NCBI RefSeq assembly: GCF_900109995.1
Contig: NZ_FOCB01000003.1
Span: 62,001-126,000, forward strand
From: Pseudomonas sp. ok272
GTDB lineage: Bacteria > Pseudomonadota > Gammaproteobacteria > Pseudomonadales > Pseudomonadaceae
Reading direction: 5' to 3'
DNA length: 64,000 nt
Shown: piece after piece, positions 10,934-19,741 of the stretch
Position numbering within the stretch: the stretch's first letter is position 1
Layout of the letters: each line of letters begins with the position of its first letter
Position numbers and translations under genes: made by a program
Notes under the pieces: model-generated
The model's input: only the letters and a program-made list of their open reading frames with translations
The model's database searches: none
Told to the model about the DNA's origin: nothing

Positions 10934-11515
10934 CTACTTTTCGAAGCCGCTGGAGGGGAACACATCGCTGCCGCGCCAACGTCGCACCGAGCGCTGGAAG
11001 AACAGGCTGTTGGGCACTTGCACCATGGCGCTGCCGGTACCGAGTTCTTCGGCTTCGATCAGCGTGGTGTAGAGCAGGTTGATCGCCACCACCCGGCCCT
11101 TGACCCCGGGCTTGTCGAGCGTGTCCACCAACTCGACCACGTCACCGATGCGGAACGGCCCGACGGTGAAGATCAGGATCGCGCACAGCAGGTTCGACAG
11201 CACGCTCCACATGGCGAAGAATGCCACGGCCGCTACCGCGACAAACCCGGACAGGGCCGTCCACAGTACCGTCGCCGAAACCCCCAGGCGCTCCAGCACG
11301 AAGATCAAGGCGCTGCCCATGATCAGCCAGCGCAGCCCCCCGCGCAGTGGCATCAGCAACTGCGGCGGGAACGGATAGCGCTCGCCAAGACGGGTCAGCC
11401 CTTTGGCCACGAAACGCTGCGTCAGGTAGCCAGCCAGCAGGATCAGCAAGATCTGTACACCGAGCCAGACCGGCTCGACCCACTCGGCCGGTAGCGGCAG
11501 CTTGAAGGCCTCCAT
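10934..11515 (-). CDS. small MscS-type mechanosensitive channel
   Basis: The 193-residue product has two to three N-terminal helices, the pore helix region (ALSGFVAVAAVAFFAMWSVLSNLL) and the start of the beta domain (GPFRIGDVVELVD). It is shorter than E. coli MscS (286 residues) and lacks most of the cytoplasmic vestibule. Short MscS homologues of this size occur in proteobacteria. Its ATG overlaps the TGA of the upstream ABC-F gene by one base (TGATG), which suggests translational coupling. Confidence 0.8.
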   Translation of the reverse strand: MEAFKLPLPAEWVEPVWLGVQILLILLAGYLTQRFVAKGLTRLGERYPFPPQLLMPLRGGLRWLIMGSALIFVLERLGVSATVLWTALSGFVAVAAVAFFAMWSVLSNLLCAILIFTVGPFRIGDVVELVDTLDKPGVKGRVVAINLLYTTLIEAEELGTGSAMVQVPNSLFFQRSVRRWRGSDVFPSSGFEK

Positions 11516-13425
11516 CAAGACAGCGCCTCCAGCTCCGCCTGCATGCCTTCCAACAGCTCCAGGGCTTCCATCCACGCCTCCTCCAGCTCGGCTTCACGCA
11601 CCTTGAGCTTGGCCTGCTCGGCCAACAGGTCGCGCAGTTCATTTTTGCGCGCCGGTTCGTAGATGTCGCTGTCGCCCAAGCCGGTGTCGATCTTGGCCAG
11701 CTTTTCGTGCAGCTTGCCCAGTTCGGCTTCCAGCTTGTCGGCTTCGCGCTTGTGCGGGGCCAATTGCTGACGCAAAGCAGCAGCGGCCTGGCGCTGGGCT
11801 TTCTTGTCGGTCTTGTCCGGGTTGACCGGCGAGTTGTTGACCGGCGCGTTGCGCTGGCGATACTCCACCAGCCAGCGGGCGTAGTCCTCCAGGTCACCAT
11901 CGAACTCTTCGACCTTGCCATCGGCAACCAGGAAGAAGTTATCGGTGGTGCTCTTGAGCAAATGACGATCGTGAGAGACCACCAACACCGCGCCACTGAA
12001 CTCCTGCAGGGCCATGGTCAGTGCCAGGCGCATTTCCAGGTCCAGGTGGTTGGTCGGTTCGTCGAGCAGCAACAGGTTCGGCCGGCCCCAGGCGATCAAT
12101 GCCAGCGCCAGGCGGGCTTTTTCGCCCCCGGAGAAGTTCAGCACCGGCTCGTCGATCCGCGCGCCACGGAAGTCGAAACCACCGAGGAAGTCGCGCAGGG
12201 TCTGTTCGCGCTCGCTTGGCGCCAGGCGTTGCAAGTGCAACAGCGGGCTGGCCTTGGAATCCAGGGAGTCCAACTGATGTTGGGCAAAGTAGCCCACCAC
12301 GGTGTTCTCGCCACGGGTCAGGCGACCGGCCAGCGGCTCCAACTCACCCGAGAGGTTCTTGATCAGGGTCGACTTGCCTGCACCATTGGGGCCCAGCAGG
12401 CCGATGCGGGCGCCGGGAGTCAGTTGCAGCTTGACCTTCTCCAGGATGGTCTTGTCGCCATAACCCAGGCGGGCATCGGACAAGTCGATCAATGGGCTGG
12501 AGATTTTCGTCGACTCACGGAACACGAAGTCGAACGGCGAATCGACGTGGGCGGCCGACAACTCTTCCATCCGCTCCAGCGCCTTGATCCGGCTCTGGGC
12601 CTGGCGGGCCTTCGTGGCCTGGGCCTTGAAGCGGGCGATGTAGCTTTCCATGTGCGCACGTTGCGCCTGCTGCTTCTCGTAGGCTTGCTGCTGCTGGGCC
12701 AGACGTTCGGCACGCGCCCGCTCGAACGCCGAGTAGCCGCCGCGATACAGGGTGATCTTGCGCTGATCGACGTGCGCCACGTGATCGACCACGGCGTCGA
12801 GGAAGTCACGGTCGTGGGAAATCAGCAACAAGGTGCCCGGGTAACTCTTGAGCCACTCTTCCAGCCAGATGATGGCGTCCAGGTCCAAGTGGTTGGTGGG
12901 TTCATCGAGCAGCAACAGGTCGGACGGGCACATCAATGCCTGCGCCAGGTTCAGGCGCATCCGCCAGCCACCGGAGAAGTCCGCGACCGGGCGATCCATC
13001 TGATCGTTGGTGAACCCCAGCCCCGCGAGCAACTTGCGGGCGCGAGCGTCGGCGGTGTAGCCGTCGGCGCTGTCGAGTTCCGAGTGCAGGCGAGCCTGGG
13101 CACTGCCGTCATGGGCCGCTTCGGCGGCGGCAAGGTCGCGTTGCACCTCACGCAGGCGCAGGTCGCCATCGAGCACGTAGTCGACGGCAATGCGATCGAG
13201 GGTGTCGATCTCCTGGCGCATGTGGGCGATGCGCCAGTCAGCCGGCAAGAAGCAGTCACCCGAGTCGGGGTGCAGTTCACCCAGAAGCAAGGCAAACAGG
13301 CTCGATTTGCCGGCGCCGTTGGCACCGATGAGGCCGGCTTTGTGGCCGGCATGCAGGGTCAGCTCGGCGTCTTCTAGCAGACGTTGCGGGCCACGCTGTA
13401 AAGTCAGGTTCTGAAGTCGAATCAT
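11515..13425 (-). CDS. ABC-F family ATPase (YheS/Uup-like)
   Basis: This 636-residue protein has two ABC domains without membrane segments. Walker A motifs are GANGAGKSS and GPNGAGKST, signatures are DFSGGWRMRLNLA and NFSGGEKARLALA, and both Walker B regions read LLLDEPTNHLDL. A charged linker lies between the domains and a coiled-coil C-terminal tail follows (ELRDLLAEQAKLKVREAELE). ABC-F proteins act on ribosomes or nucleoid processes. The composition and length are closest to YheS, with Uup as an alternative. The ATG at 13423-13425 starts directly at the conserved MIRLQNLTL. The MscS gene is coupled downstream. Confidence 0.9.
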   Translation of the reverse strand: MIRLQNLTLQRGPQRLLEDAELTLHAGHKAGLIGANGAGKSSLFALLLGELHPDSGDCFLPADWRIAHMRQEIDTLDRIAVDYVLDGDLRLREVQRDLAAAEAAHDGSAQARLHSELDSADGYTADARARKLLAGLGFTNDQMDRPVADFSGGWRMRLNLAQALMCPSDLLLLDEPTNHLDLDAIIWLEEWLKSYPGTLLLISHDRDFLDAVVDHVAHVDQRKITLYRGGYSAFERARAERLAQQQQAYEKQQAQRAHMESYIARFKAQATKARQAQSRIKALERMEELSAAHVDSPFDFVFRESTKISSPLIDLSDARLGYGDKTILEKVKLQLTPGARIGLLGPNGAGKSTLIKNLSGELEPLAGRLTRGENTVVGYFAQHQLDSLDSKASPLLHLQRLAPSEREQTLRDFLGGFDFRGARIDEPVLNFSGGEKARLALALIAWGRPNLLLLDEPTNHLDLEMRLALTMALQEFSGAVLVVSHDRHLLKSTTDNFFLVADGKVEEFDGDLEDYARWLVEYRQRNAPVNNSPVNPDKTDKKAQRQAAAALRQQLAPHKREADKLEAELGKLHEKLAKIDTGLGDSDIYEPARKNELRDLLAEQAKLKVREAELEEAWMEALELLEGMQAELEALS

Positions 13426-13475
13426 AATGGCGGCGGAGTCTACCAGCTTCGCTCGCAACTGGCGCGAGTAGCACT

Positions 13476-13940
13476 ATGTCCTCTGACCTGTGGAGCTTTT
13501 CCCTCACGACCTACGCCCGTCCGGGCGTGGAACACGCCTGCCTGGCATTGCAGGCCGCGGGGGCTAACGTATGCCTGCTGTTGTGTGCTGGCTGGCTGGG
13601 GCAGCGCGGGGTCGAATGCACGGCGCATCGCCTGCAACAACTTCGAGAGGTGGCCGGACCCTGGTCAACCGATGTCGTGGAGCCGCTGCGACAATTGCGC
13701 CGGCAATGGAAAATGGCCGCGGCATCGGACGCGGATCTCGCGACCTTGCGAACGCAAGTCAAGGCACTGGAACTGGAGGCTGAGCGACAGCTATTGCTGC
13801 GCCTGCAAATGTCGACACACGCCTGGCCACTGGGGCAAGCGCAAGACCTGGCCGCCTGGCTAGAAGGATTGGCGGCGAGCGCCGCCAACCTGGACCGCGA
13901 CGCGCTGCATCAGCTGCGCGCCGCGATGACCGGGCCTTAG
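13476..13940 (+). CDS. TIGR02444 family protein
   Basis: The 154-residue protein begins DLWSFSLTTYARPGVEHACL, the hallmark of the TIGR02444 family, found in Pseudomonas and relatives next to ABC-F genes. Its function is unknown. It is divergent from the ABC-F gene with 50 bases between starts, and its stop overlaps the algP stop by three bases in convergent orientation. Confidence 0.83.
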   Translation: MSSDLWSFSLTTYARPGVEHACLALQAAGANVCLLLCAGWLGQRGVECTAHRLQQLREVAGPWSTDVVEPLRQLRRQWKMAAASDADLATLRTQVKALELEAERQLLLRLQMSTHAWPLGQAQDLAAWLEGLAASAANLDRDALHQLRAAMTGP

Positions 13941-15004
13941 GAAGCGCTGGTCGGGGTGCTGGCAATCGCCGGGGCAGGCGAAGCGGCCGGGGTGCTTGCT
14001 GCGGGTGCTGGCGCAACGGCTGCCGGCTTGGCCGCCACGGGTGCGGCTGCAGGCTTTGCAACAGCAGGCTTGGCAGGCGCGGGTTTAGCCGCGACCGGCT
14101 TTTTGACCGCTGGTTTAGCCGCAGGCTTGGCGGCAACCGGTTTCACCGCAGGTTTTGCAGCACTGGCAGACGCTGGCTTGGCAGCCGGTTTCGCCGCTGG
14201 CTTGACCGCTGGTTTGGCAACCGCCTTGGCCGGTGCTTTGGCGGGTGCCTTGGCAACGGCAGGTTTCGCAGCAGGCTTGGCCGCTGGTTTAGCGGCCGGT
14301 TTGGCGGCTGCAGTTTTCGTGGCTGCGGGCTTGGCAGCAGGCTTGGCGGCCGCCGCTTTGGCAACCGGCTTCGCGGCAGTTTTTGCCACCGGCTTGGCAG
14401 CAGCTTTAGCGGCTACCGGTCTGGCGACTGGCTTGGCTGCCGGTTTCGCCGCAGCCGTTTTTACCGCGGGCTTGGCCGCTGGCTTGGCTACCGATTTGAC
14501 CGGTGCCTTGGCGGCAGGCTTGGCGGCTGCTTTTACCGCTGGCTTGGCGGCCACGGGTTTGGCCGCCGGCTTCTTCGCCGCCGTCGTTGCGGCGGGCTTC
14601 GCCGAACGCAGGCTCAGTGCCTTGCCAACGGCTTCCTTCACGCGACCAACACCCTGGGCCAGTTTCAGGCTTTCCTGGGCATCGCGCTTGAGCTGCAGAA
14701 TGTAATTACGTGTTTCGGACTGACGATCCTTGAGTGCATCAAGTACGTCTTCAAGGTCCTGGACCGCACCCTTGGCCTTGGACTGAGCCTTGGCTTTGCC
14801 GGACGCCGCGGCGTCCTGCAATTTGGTACGAGACTTGTGCAGTTTTTCCTGCGCTTTACCGCGTTGTTTCTCCAACTTGGCAAGCAGTTTTTCAGCATCA
14901 GCCAAGGCTTGCGAGCAAGCGGTTTCCAAGTGCTCGAGCAGGCTGCCCGAGAGTTGTTGGAGTAAGTGCAACGGAGTATTTACAGGCTTCTTTTTCGCCG
15001 ACAT
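13937..15004 (-). CDS. algP: alginate regulatory protein AlgP, histone H1-like
   Basis: AlgP (AlgR3) is a histone-like DNA-binding protein linked to alginate gene control in P. aeruginosa. This 355-residue version has a helical N-terminal part of about 130 residues (LHLLQQLSGSLLEHLETACS to LRSAKPAATTAAKKPAAKP) and then roughly 200 residues of degenerate KPAA/KPAVK/AAKPVAK repeats ending in a Ala/Pro-rich tail. The repeat resembles the C-terminal tail of eukaryotic histone H1. Repeat number is known to vary in this gene, so the length may differ between isolates. It forms a block with the FKBP gene and algQ, as in P. aeruginosa. Confidence 0.93.
   Translation of the reverse strand: MSAKKKPVNTPLHLLQQLSGSLLEHLETACSQALADAEKLLAKLEKQRGKAQEKLHKSRTKLQDAAASGKAKAQSKAKGAVQDLEDVLDALKDRQSETRNYILQLKRDAQESLKLAQGVGRVKEAVGKALSLRSAKPAATTAAKKPAAKPVAAKPAVKAAAKPAAKAPVKSVAKPAAKPAVKTAAAKPAAKPVARPVAAKAAAKPVAKTAAKPVAKAAAAKPAAKPAATKTAAAKPAAKPAAKPAAKPAVAKAPAKAPAKAVAKPAVKPAAKPAAKPASASAAKPAVKPVAAKPAAKPAVKKPVAAKPAPAKPAVAKPAAAPVAAKPAAVAPAPAASTPAASPAPAIASTPTSAS
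14040..14590 (-). repeat. degenerate KPAA-coding tandem repeats within algP
   Basis: This stretch codes for repeating Lys-Pro-Ala-Ala units. At DNA level it is built of 9-15 base modules of the type GGCTTGGCGGC/AGCCGGTTTG. The modules are degenerate rather than identical and stay in frame. Confidence 0.8.
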
Positions 15005-15196
15005 GGTTTACCTCCTGGCTGACGTGAGTGCGGCTCATACTAGACCTCTGCTGCTACTGCCGCTAGGGCATGTTGACAGTATCGATTGCCATGCGTTGCA
15101 CCCAACCACAAATGTTCGGCGCACCGATCAAAGCAGTTCACCGGCCAAGGCATTCCGACTGGCATAATCGGGCCCATCTCAGGCTGGAGAACGCCC

Positions 15197-15862
15197 ATGT
15201 CGCGTTATCTTTTTTTACCCTTGTGCGTGATGTTCTCGATGGCCCATGGCGCTGAAAAGACCCCGCAAAATGAAGCCCATGATCTTGCGTACAGCCTGGG
15301 GGCAAGCCTGGGTGAGCGTCTGCGCCAGGAGGTTCCCGACTTGCAGATCCAGGCGCTGCTCGAAGGTCTGCAACAGGCTTACCAGGGCAAGCCGCTGGCG
15401 TTGAAGGACCCGCAGATCGAGCAGATCCTGGCCGATCACGAAGCCCGGATTGCCGAGCAACCTGCCGTGCCTCAAACCGAAGTTGCCCTGCAAAAAGAAC
15501 AGCGGTTCCTGGCCGCCGAGAAGTCCCGGCCCGGCGTTCGTGAACTGGCTGATGGCATCCTGTTGACCGAACTGGCGCCCGGCACCGGCGCCAAGGCCGG
15601 GCCCAATGGCAAGGTGCAGGTTCGCTACACGGGCAGGCTTGCCGATGGCACGGTGTTCGATCAGAACGAGCAGGCACAGTGGTTCAGTCTCGACAGCGTG
15701 ATCAGCGGCTGGCGCAGTGCGTTGCAACAGATGCCAGTCGGTGCGAAATGGCGGCTGGTGATTCCATCGGCACAAGCCTATGGCGCCGACGGTGCAGGCG
15801 ACCTGATTGCCCCCTTCACCCCCCTGGTGTTTGAAGTCGAACTGCTGGGCGTCGCCGGCTGA
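15197..15862 (+). CDS. FKBP-type peptidyl-prolyl cis-trans isomerase
   Basis: This 221-residue protein has an N-terminal signal peptide (MSRYLFLPLCVMFSMAHGAE), an FKBP N-terminal dimerisation region (AHDLAYSLGASLGERLRQE) and a C-terminal FKBP domain (KVQVRYTGRLADGTVFDQ to FEVELLGVAG). It probably catalyses proline isomerisation during folding of periplasmic proteins. The ATG at 15197 has GGAG seven bases upstream; the longer upstream frame has no family similarity. It lies between algP and algQ, as I recall for P. aeruginosa, and converges on algQ across a shared terminator. Confidence 0.9.
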   Translation: MSRYLFLPLCVMFSMAHGAEKTPQNEAHDLAYSLGASLGERLRQEVPDLQIQALLEGLQQAYQGKPLALKDPQIEQILADHEARIAEQPAVPQTEVALQKEQRFLAAEKSRPGVRELADGILLTELAPGTGAKAGPNGKVQVRYTGRLADGTVFDQNEQAQWFSLDSVISGWRSALQQMPVGAKWRLVIPSAQAYGADGAGDLIAPFTPLVFEVELLGVAG

Positions 15863-15879
15863 TCAAGTGAGCCAAACGA

Positions 15880-15906
15880 AAAACGGTGCGCAATGCGCAC
15901 CGTTTT
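15880..15906. terminator. bidirectional terminator between FKBP gene and algQ
   Basis: A 12-bp stem (AAAACGGTGCGC / GCGCACCGTTTT) with a three-base loop has A and T runs on its outer ends. It can serve both converging genes. Confidence 0.85.
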
Positions 15907-15928
15907 GGCGTTCGTGATCGCTCAAGAC

Positions 15929-16390
15929 TCAAGCCTGTGCCACGGCCTCTTCTTGCTTGTGTGCCGTGTGCAACACTTCGATCAGGCAATCTTCCAGCTC
16001 GAAGCGCTCGTGCAGCAAGCCACCCAGCTCCTTGAACTTGTCGGCGACACACTTGCCGGCATCGCACAGATCGTTGAACGCCAACAGCTTCTCGGTGATG
16101 ACGTCGATACGTGGGTAAATGGTTTCGGCCAGCTCCAGCCCACGCTTGTCGTTGAACGCCTTGGCCTCGCCAGTGAGTTGTTCGTAGATCTCGAAGTGGC
16201 CGGCGGAGACATAGTCGACCAACACGCCACAGAACTCCTGCAAGCGCTGGCGGTTTTCCCCCAGTGCTTCAGGCTTGGCCCCGAGAGCATCAAAGGCTCG
16301 AACCAGTTCGTGACGTTCCTGCAACCAACGATCGATCAGCAGATGCACCCCACCCCAGCGTTCCTGAGCATTCTGACAACTTTCGAGCAT
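15929..16390 (-). CDS. algQ: anti-sigma-70 factor / alginate regulator AlgQ (Rsd family)
   Basis: AlgQ binds sigma-70 and modulates sigma competition, with effects on alginate, siderophore and virulence genes in P. aeruginosa. The 153-residue protein starts [20 protein letters not shown], typical of Rsd/AlgQ, and continues as an all-helical domain ([29 protein letters not shown]). The ATG at 16388-16390 follows a GAGAG element; the in-frame extension upstream lacks similarity. It ends at a terminator shared with the FKBP gene. Confidence 0.93.
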   Translation of the reverse strand: MLESCQNAQERWGGVHLLIDRWLQERHELVRAFDALGAKPEALGENRQRLQEFCGVLVDYVSAGHFEIYEQLTGEAKAFNDKRGLELAETIYPRIDVITEKLLAFNDLCDAGKCVADKFKELGGLLHERFELEDCLIEVLHTAHKQEEAVAQA

Positions 16391-16569
16391 GGTGATCTCT
16401 CTTCCCTTATGGGTAATGCTGATCGCACTTGCCGCAAGACTTGAAACCAAGTTTTTGCTCAGGCAAAGCATCATCGATACAACATGAATCCAAATAACAC
16501 GTGCGGGCCAGATTATGCTCGCACGCCAACAGCTTCAAGGTACGCAGGAGAGAAAGTTCATACAAGTGT

Positions 16570-17121
16570 TTAATCGGCTCCCATCTCCTGGTGCGACGAC
16601 TCGCCGCTGGATGGTGCCTGAAAAGCGCAATAGGTCAGCCGAAAGGTCTGATAGACACCCAGGATCATGGTCGCGACAAAGAACAGCAAGCTCCACTCCG
16701 GGATACTCAGGTCAAACAGCGACCAGGTGACCTGCGCGCAGTCGACATTGCCGTCAAATAGCTGCTTGAGCACACACAGCCAGGGCATGTTCGCGAAGTC
16801 TTGTTGCTCACCCGGCCAACACGCCAGCAGTTGCTCGACCGGATCGCCCTGCAACAACACCTGGCGCCACGCCGTGGCCACGCCTGCAATGGCGCAGACC
16901 AGGCTCGACAGCCAATAGATGACGCAGCCCTTGCGCTCGGGCCCATGCAAGGCGGCAACCATGCAAACCAGCGTGTACAGCAGCAAGAACAATCGCTGCA
17001 ACAGACACAGCCCGCAAGGTTTGAGCCCGATGGCGTACTCCAGGTAGTACGAAGCGCCCAAGGCCATGGCTCCTGCGAGGAAAGCCATGAAAAACAGGGA
17101 TCGTGAGCAGGCCAAAAACAT
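16570..17121 (-). CDS. dsbB: disulfide bond formation protein DsbB family
   Basis: DsbB re-oxidises periplasmic DsbA and passes electrons to quinone. The 183-residue membrane protein has four predicted helices. The first redox pair is CGLC in LKPCGLCLLQR, and the second pair is likely the cysteines in LACWPGEQQ, PWLCVLKQL and NVDCAQV. Pseudomonas genomes usually carry two DsbB proteins; the copy beside algQ is called dsbH in P. aeruginosa, from memory. It lies upstream of algQ on the same strand, with 179 bases between them. Confidence 0.88.
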   Translation of the reverse strand: MFLACSRSLFFMAFLAGAMALGASYYLEYAIGLKPCGLCLLQRLFLLLYTLVCMVAALHGPERKGCVIYWLSSLVCAIAGVATAWRQVLLQGDPVEQLLACWPGEQQDFANMPWLCVLKQLFDGNVDCAQVTWSLFDLSIPEWSLLFFVATMILGVYQTFRLTYCAFQAPSSGESSHQEMGAD

Positions 17122-17309
17122 GGCTTATCCGTAACAGAAGAGACAGGCAGTTACGGTAGAGGAAACGGTTGCGGCCTTTCAAGGCAGGCCGGCGCAGAGA
17201 CTTCGCCAGTGGTGTAGGGAATTCCCGACAGACAATACGCGACCACGTGTAACCATCTGTAAGACAATGCCCACCACACTAAACAGGCTAACGTTTTCAA
17301 CGTTTTAAA

Positions 17310-17338
17310 CGACAGGGACACCGCTTGAGGTGCCCCTG
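17310..17338 (-). terminator. possible terminator after hemY
   Basis: AGGGACACC / GGTGCCCCT form a nine-base stem with one mismatch and a six-base loop just past the hemY stop. On the minus strand it is followed by GUCGUUUAAAA. The mismatch makes it weaker than others in the window. Confidence 0.45.
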
Positions 17339-17350
17339 GGATTGAGCTTG

Positions 17351-18589
17351 CTATGCCCGTACCGGTACGGGCAGTGGAGACGCCAACAGGCGCTCATCCA
17401 GCAGGCCAAGCCCCTCCTGGAAGAGTTGATTGCTGCGCTCGGTATCGCCCAATTGCGCCAGCAAGCGGGCAAGTTCGGCGCAGGCCTCGGGGTTGCGCTG
17501 TACTCGCAGGCTGCTTTCCAGGTAATCACGCGCCTTGCCCCAGAGGCTGGATTGCAAGCACAACCGGCCCAACGTCAGCAGCAGGCTTGGATCATCGGGA
17601 TGGTTCTTCAGCCAGCCTTCGGCGGTTTGCAGTTGTCGCGCCGGATCGTTTGCGCGCAGCAAGCCGTACAGTCGCGCCAGGTGGCTATCGTATTGACGTT
17701 TCAGCGCAGCGCGCAGGACTTCCTCCGCCTCGACCTCGGCACCGAGCTGGCGCAACTGTTCTGCGTAGGCCAGTACCAGTTGGGGCTCGTGGCGCTGTGC
17801 TGCCGTCAATTGCTGCCAGGCGCGGTTGAGCGACTGCAAGCCCACGACGGCATCCTCCTCACGATGGGCCGCCAGCGTAAGGTTCTCGCCCCAGGCGCGA
17901 CGCTCCAGTTCAGCCAGTTCGCTGGCGGGCAACACCTTGTCCTTGCGCAGCTCGGGGAGCAAGCGGATCACCGAGGACCAGTCACCCCGCTGCTGATACA
18001 GACGCTGCAACTGGCGCAACACCTGGACATTGCGCGGGTGGCGTTCGTGCATGACTTGCAGCGTCGCCAGTGCACCGTCGGTGTCACCGCGGTCGGTCTG
18101 CAATTGCGCGTGGCTCAAGGCTATGGCCAGCTCGGCCTGCGGTTGACGCTCCAGCGCCCGCTCCAGCAGGTTGTCGCATTGCTCGTAATGCCCCTGCTCA
18201 TTCGCCGCCCGAGCCGCGCCAAGGTAGTAGAGCAACGGTTGGCGCTCGGCTTCGGCGGCACGCTGCAGATGACGCTGGGCGCTGGCCCAGCGACCTTCGG
18301 CCAGGTCCAGTTGCCCATGCTCGATGGCCACTTGAACGCGTCGGCTGCGATTACGGCTGGACCATGGATTGACCACCCCCGTGGACGCTGCCACCAACTC
18401 GATCAAGGCCTTGATCCCCCACAGCACCAGCCAGATCACCGCGACCAGCAGCAGGGTCGCCCACAGGCTCGATTCGTAGCGAAAGGTCTTGTACGCGATC
18501 AGCACGTAGCCCGAGTGCTGGGCGATGGCTAGCCCCAGGGCGCCGGCAAGCGCAATGGCCAGGAACAGGATGACGTAGAGCCGCTTCAT
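17351..18589 (-). CDS. hemY: heme biosynthesis protein HemY
   Basis: This 412-residue protein has two N-terminal membrane helices (VILFLAIALAGALGLAIA and LWATLLLVAVIWLVLWGIKAL) followed by a helical TPR region. It is the gammaproteobacterial HemY, thought to assist late heme synthesis at the membrane, and is unrelated to protoporphyrinogen oxidase of the same name. Its ATG overlaps the hemX stop as ATGA (18586-18589), with GGAG eight bases upstream. It is the last gene of hemC-hemD-hemX-hemY. Confidence 0.9.
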   Translation of the reverse strand: MKRLYVILFLAIALAGALGLAIAQHSGYVLIAYKTFRYESSLWATLLLVAVIWLVLWGIKALIELVAASTGVVNPWSSRNRSRRVQVAIEHGQLDLAEGRWASAQRHLQRAAEAERQPLLYYLGAARAANEQGHYEQCDNLLERALERQPQAELAIALSHAQLQTDRGDTDGALATLQVMHERHPRNVQVLRQLQRLYQQRGDWSSVIRLLPELRKDKVLPASELAELERRAWGENLTLAAHREEDAVVGLQSLNRAWQQLTAAQRHEPQLVLAYAEQLRQLGAEVEAEEVLRAALKRQYDSHLARLYGLLRANDPARQLQTAEGWLKNHPDDPSLLLTLGRLCLQSSLWGKARDYLESSLRVQRNPEACAELARLLAQLGDTERSNQLFQEGLGLLDERLLASPLPVPVRA

Positions 18590-19725
18590 GGGCGGGTCTC
18601 CTCTGCACCACCGGCAGCCGCCTTGGCGGCAGGCTTCACCGACTCCTCGGCATTGACGTTACGTCGCTCCAGATAGCCTTGCACGGTGCTCAAGGTGGTG
18701 GCCAGGTCAGGCGTGAGCACGGTGACCGGCTGCTTGGCCAGTTCGGCCAGTTGCTCAAGCATGACTTTGCTTTGCGGGTTGTCCTGGTTGAAGCTGCCCT
18801 TGAGCACATCGCGGGCCTCGGTCAACGCCTGGGTGTACACCGGCGCCTGGCCATTCAGCGCGGCCCATTGCGCCTGCTCAAGCGCCAGGCTCAGCGCCAG
18901 GCGCACCTGGGTCAGGCTCTGCCCGGCCAGCAATGGACGAATGTGTTTGTCGGCATTGAAGTCGACTCGGAAGTAGCGCGAGATCTGCTCCCACCAGAGC
19001 GACCAACGACTGGCTCCATCGCCATCGGCCGTCAGGGCCGACAGAGACTCGCCGCCGGCATGAAACTCGGGGGCCAGTTCGGTGAGCTCGGCCACCTGAT
19101 CACGCAGCGCGCCCAACTGGAGGAACAATCCGGTGCGATCCGGTTGTTCGGTACTGCGCAAGGCGGCCAGGCTTTTGGCGATCTGTTCCCGGGCGGCAAA
19201 GGAACCCGGATCGTTTTGCTCGCGCAGAATCTCGTCCGCCCCCTGCACCAGCGCCTGGGCGCTGCTGACGTCCTGCAAGGCCGACAGGCGCAGGCTGGCC
19301 AGACGCAACAAGTGCTCGGCCTCGGCCAGGCGCCAGTCCTTGCGGCTGGCGCCCAACACGGTTTCCAGGCGCTGATTCAGGCGCTGCTGGTCGCCCTGCA
19401 ATTGGGCCACCAGGCGTCGACGGTCCTCCAGGTCTTGTGCCGTTGGTAGTTGCTCCAACTGCGCCGTTACGCGCTGTTCATTGAGCTTGAGGCTTTGCGC
19501 CTGATCGCTCAGCGCCTGCAGTTGCCCCAGCTGTTGCTGGTTGTTCGCCTGCAGGGTGCGTACCTGCCAGACACCCCAACCACCGACGGCAACGCCCGCG
19601 GCGCCCACCAACAACGCCAGGATCGCCAGACCGTTGCCACGGCGCGGCGCTGGGTGACTTACGGTGTCAACCGGCGCATCTGGCGCAGGCTGGACGTCTT
19701 CTTTAGGCAAGGCTGTTTCGCTCAC
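18586..19725 (-). CDS. hemX: HemX, uroporphyrinogen-III C-methyltransferase-like membrane protein
   Basis: The 379-residue protein has one membrane helix near the N-terminus (GLAILALLVGAAGVAVGG) followed by a coiled-coil and a periplasmic helical domain (LAEAEHLLRLASLRLSALQD, YLERRNVNAEE). HemX is found in gammaproteobacterial hem operons but lacks the methyltransferase catalytic domain; its exact role is unclear. It starts at GTG (19723-19725) with AAGGA seven bases upstream. It lies 16 bases after hemD and overlaps hemY by four bases. Confidence 0.9.
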   Translation of the reverse strand: MSETALPKEDVQPAPDAPVDTVSHPAPRRGNGLAILALLVGAAGVAVGGWGVWQVRTLQANNQQQLGQLQALSDQAQSLKLNEQRVTAQLEQLPTAQDLEDRRRLVAQLQGDQQRLNQRLETVLGASRKDWRLAEAEHLLRLASLRLSALQDVSSAQALVQGADEILREQNDPGSFAAREQIAKSLAALRSTEQPDRTGLFLQLGALRDQVAELTELAPEFHAGGESLSALTADGDGASRWSLWWEQISRYFRVDFNADKHIRPLLAGQSLTQVRLALSLALEQAQWAALNGQAPVYTQALTEARDVLKGSFNQDNPQSKVMLEQLAELAKQPVTVLTPDLATTLSTVQGYLERRNVNAEESVKPAAKAAAGGAEETRP

Positions 19726-19741
19726 GTATCCATCCTTTGCA

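Noticed and set aside
14040..14590. Repeated DNA that might suggest a CRISPR or satellite array
   Set aside because: The modules are degenerate, have no unique spacers, and code in frame for the AlgP tail.
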